Shown: positions 6,330 to 6,808 of the stretch, one piece after another
Layout: the number at the start of each line of letters is the position of its first letter
Position numbering within the stretch: position 1 is the stretch's first letter
Source of the DNA: CAKTOF01 sp964523945
GTDB lineage: Bacteria > Bacillota > Clostridia > Oscillospirales > Oscillospiraceae
Direction of reading: 5' to 3'
Assembly (NCBI GenBank): GCA_964523945.1
Contig: CAZGBU010000107.1
Location: forward strand, 1 to 6,808
Length of the DNA: 6,808 nt
The notes under the pieces: model-generated
Database searches by the model: none
The model's input: only the letters and a program-made list of their open reading frames with translations
Told to the model about the DNA's origin: nothing
Position numbers and translations under genes: made by a program

Positions 6330-6808
6330 AGTAAAACGACCGAAGAAGCCATTGATATTCTACTATGCCATTGTCCTGGTGGTACTGATGCTGTTTAATT
6401 TCCTGGCGATGCCATGGATGGCAGAGCGCAGTATCCGCGAAGTGGATTACGGCACATTTGTGAGCATGGTGGAGAGCGGCGAAGTGGGCCGGGCCGAAAT
6501 TCAGGAGGCAGATAACCGCATCCTTTTCACCGATACAGAGGAAACCACAGTCTATAAAACCGCCATGGTACCGGATGAGAATCTGACTCAACGGCTGCTG
6601 GATGCGGACGTCTCCCTCTATGGAGAGGAGATTGAGCAGACCTCATGGCTGGTTTCCATTCTCAGCTGGATCCTTCCGCTGGTGATCTTCATCGCGATCG
6701 GCCAGTATATGTCCCGCAAGATCATGGAGCGTGCCGGTGGCGGTGCGGGTGCGATGTCGTTCGGCAAAAGCAACGCCAAGGTTTATGTGCAGTCCTCGGA
6801 GGGAATCA
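6322..6808 (+). CDS. ftsH: ATP-dependent zinc metalloprotease FtsH, 3'-truncated
   Basis: N-terminal part (162 complete codons) of the membrane-anchored AAA+ protease that pulls damaged or unassembled membrane proteins and short-lived cytosolic regulators into its proteolytic chamber. The visible architecture is that of the family: a short basic cytosolic start (KRPKKP, 5-10), first membrane helix about 11-31, an extracytoplasmic domain about 32-108 with VDYGTFVSMVESGEV (41-55) and the YKTAMVPDENLTQRLL stretch (78-93), and second membrane helix about 109-130. The glycine-rich linker AGGGAGAMSFGKSNAKVY (138-155) leads into the AAA domain. The window ends at EGI, just before the expected TFxDVAG segment, so the Walker motifs and the HEXXH zinc site lie outside. 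Its start overlaps the upstream gene by 8 bases, so both are probably expressed from the CIRCE-controlled promoter. The normal protein is about 600-700 residues. Confidence 0.95.
   Translation, partial: MNEVKRPKKPLIFYYAIVLVVLMLFNFLAMPWMAERSIREVDYGTFVSMVESGEVGRAEIQEADNRILFTDTEETTVYKTAMVPDENLTQRLLDADVSLYGEEIEQTSWLVSILSWILPLVIFIAIGQYMSRKIMERAGGGAGAMSFGKSNAKVYVQSSEGI

Overview
The window (6,808 bases, GC-rich, all genes on the + strand) looks like a chromosomal housekeeping segment from a GC-rich member of the Bacillota, most likely a gut-type Clostridia/Oscillospirales relative. The pointers are strong AGGAG/GGAGG ribosome binding sites, a DNA polymerase I whose proofreading domain has lost its metal ligands as in Bacillus, a DhaS-like TetR regulator, and a CIRCE (HrcA) operator. 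The lineage call is inference; no rRNA or species marker is present.

Left part (1-5700): a tightly packed, probably co-transcribed run. It holds the 3' part of a MATE-family multidrug exporter, DNA polymerase I (polA), the N-acetyltransferase RimI, the tRNA t6A synthesis protein TsaD, and a short TetR-type regulator. The first four genes are joined by three successive ATGA stop/start overlaps (1052-1055, 3670-3673, 4125-4128), which suggests translational coupling. The regulator follows after 22 bases with its own ribosome binding site. There is no terminator until 5722-5764.

Middle (5701-5873): the only real intergenic region, 173 bases, visibly more AT-rich than its surroundings. It carries a 16-bp perfect-stem intrinsic terminator, then a CIRCE heat-shock operator whose right arm runs into an extended -10 promoter (TGCTATAAC), then a short leader and a ribosome binding site.

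Right part (5874-6808): a second transcription unit that starts with an unrecognised 151-residue, helix-rich, charged protein. It overlaps by 8 bases the start of ftsH, the membrane AAA+ zinc protease, which is cut off by the window end before its ATPase domain. The main point of interest is this arrangement: a CIRCE/HrcA operator placed over the promoter of an unknown small gene and ftsH, rather than in front of dnaK or groE where it is usually found. The unknown protein is a candidate FtsH partner or stress-response factor.
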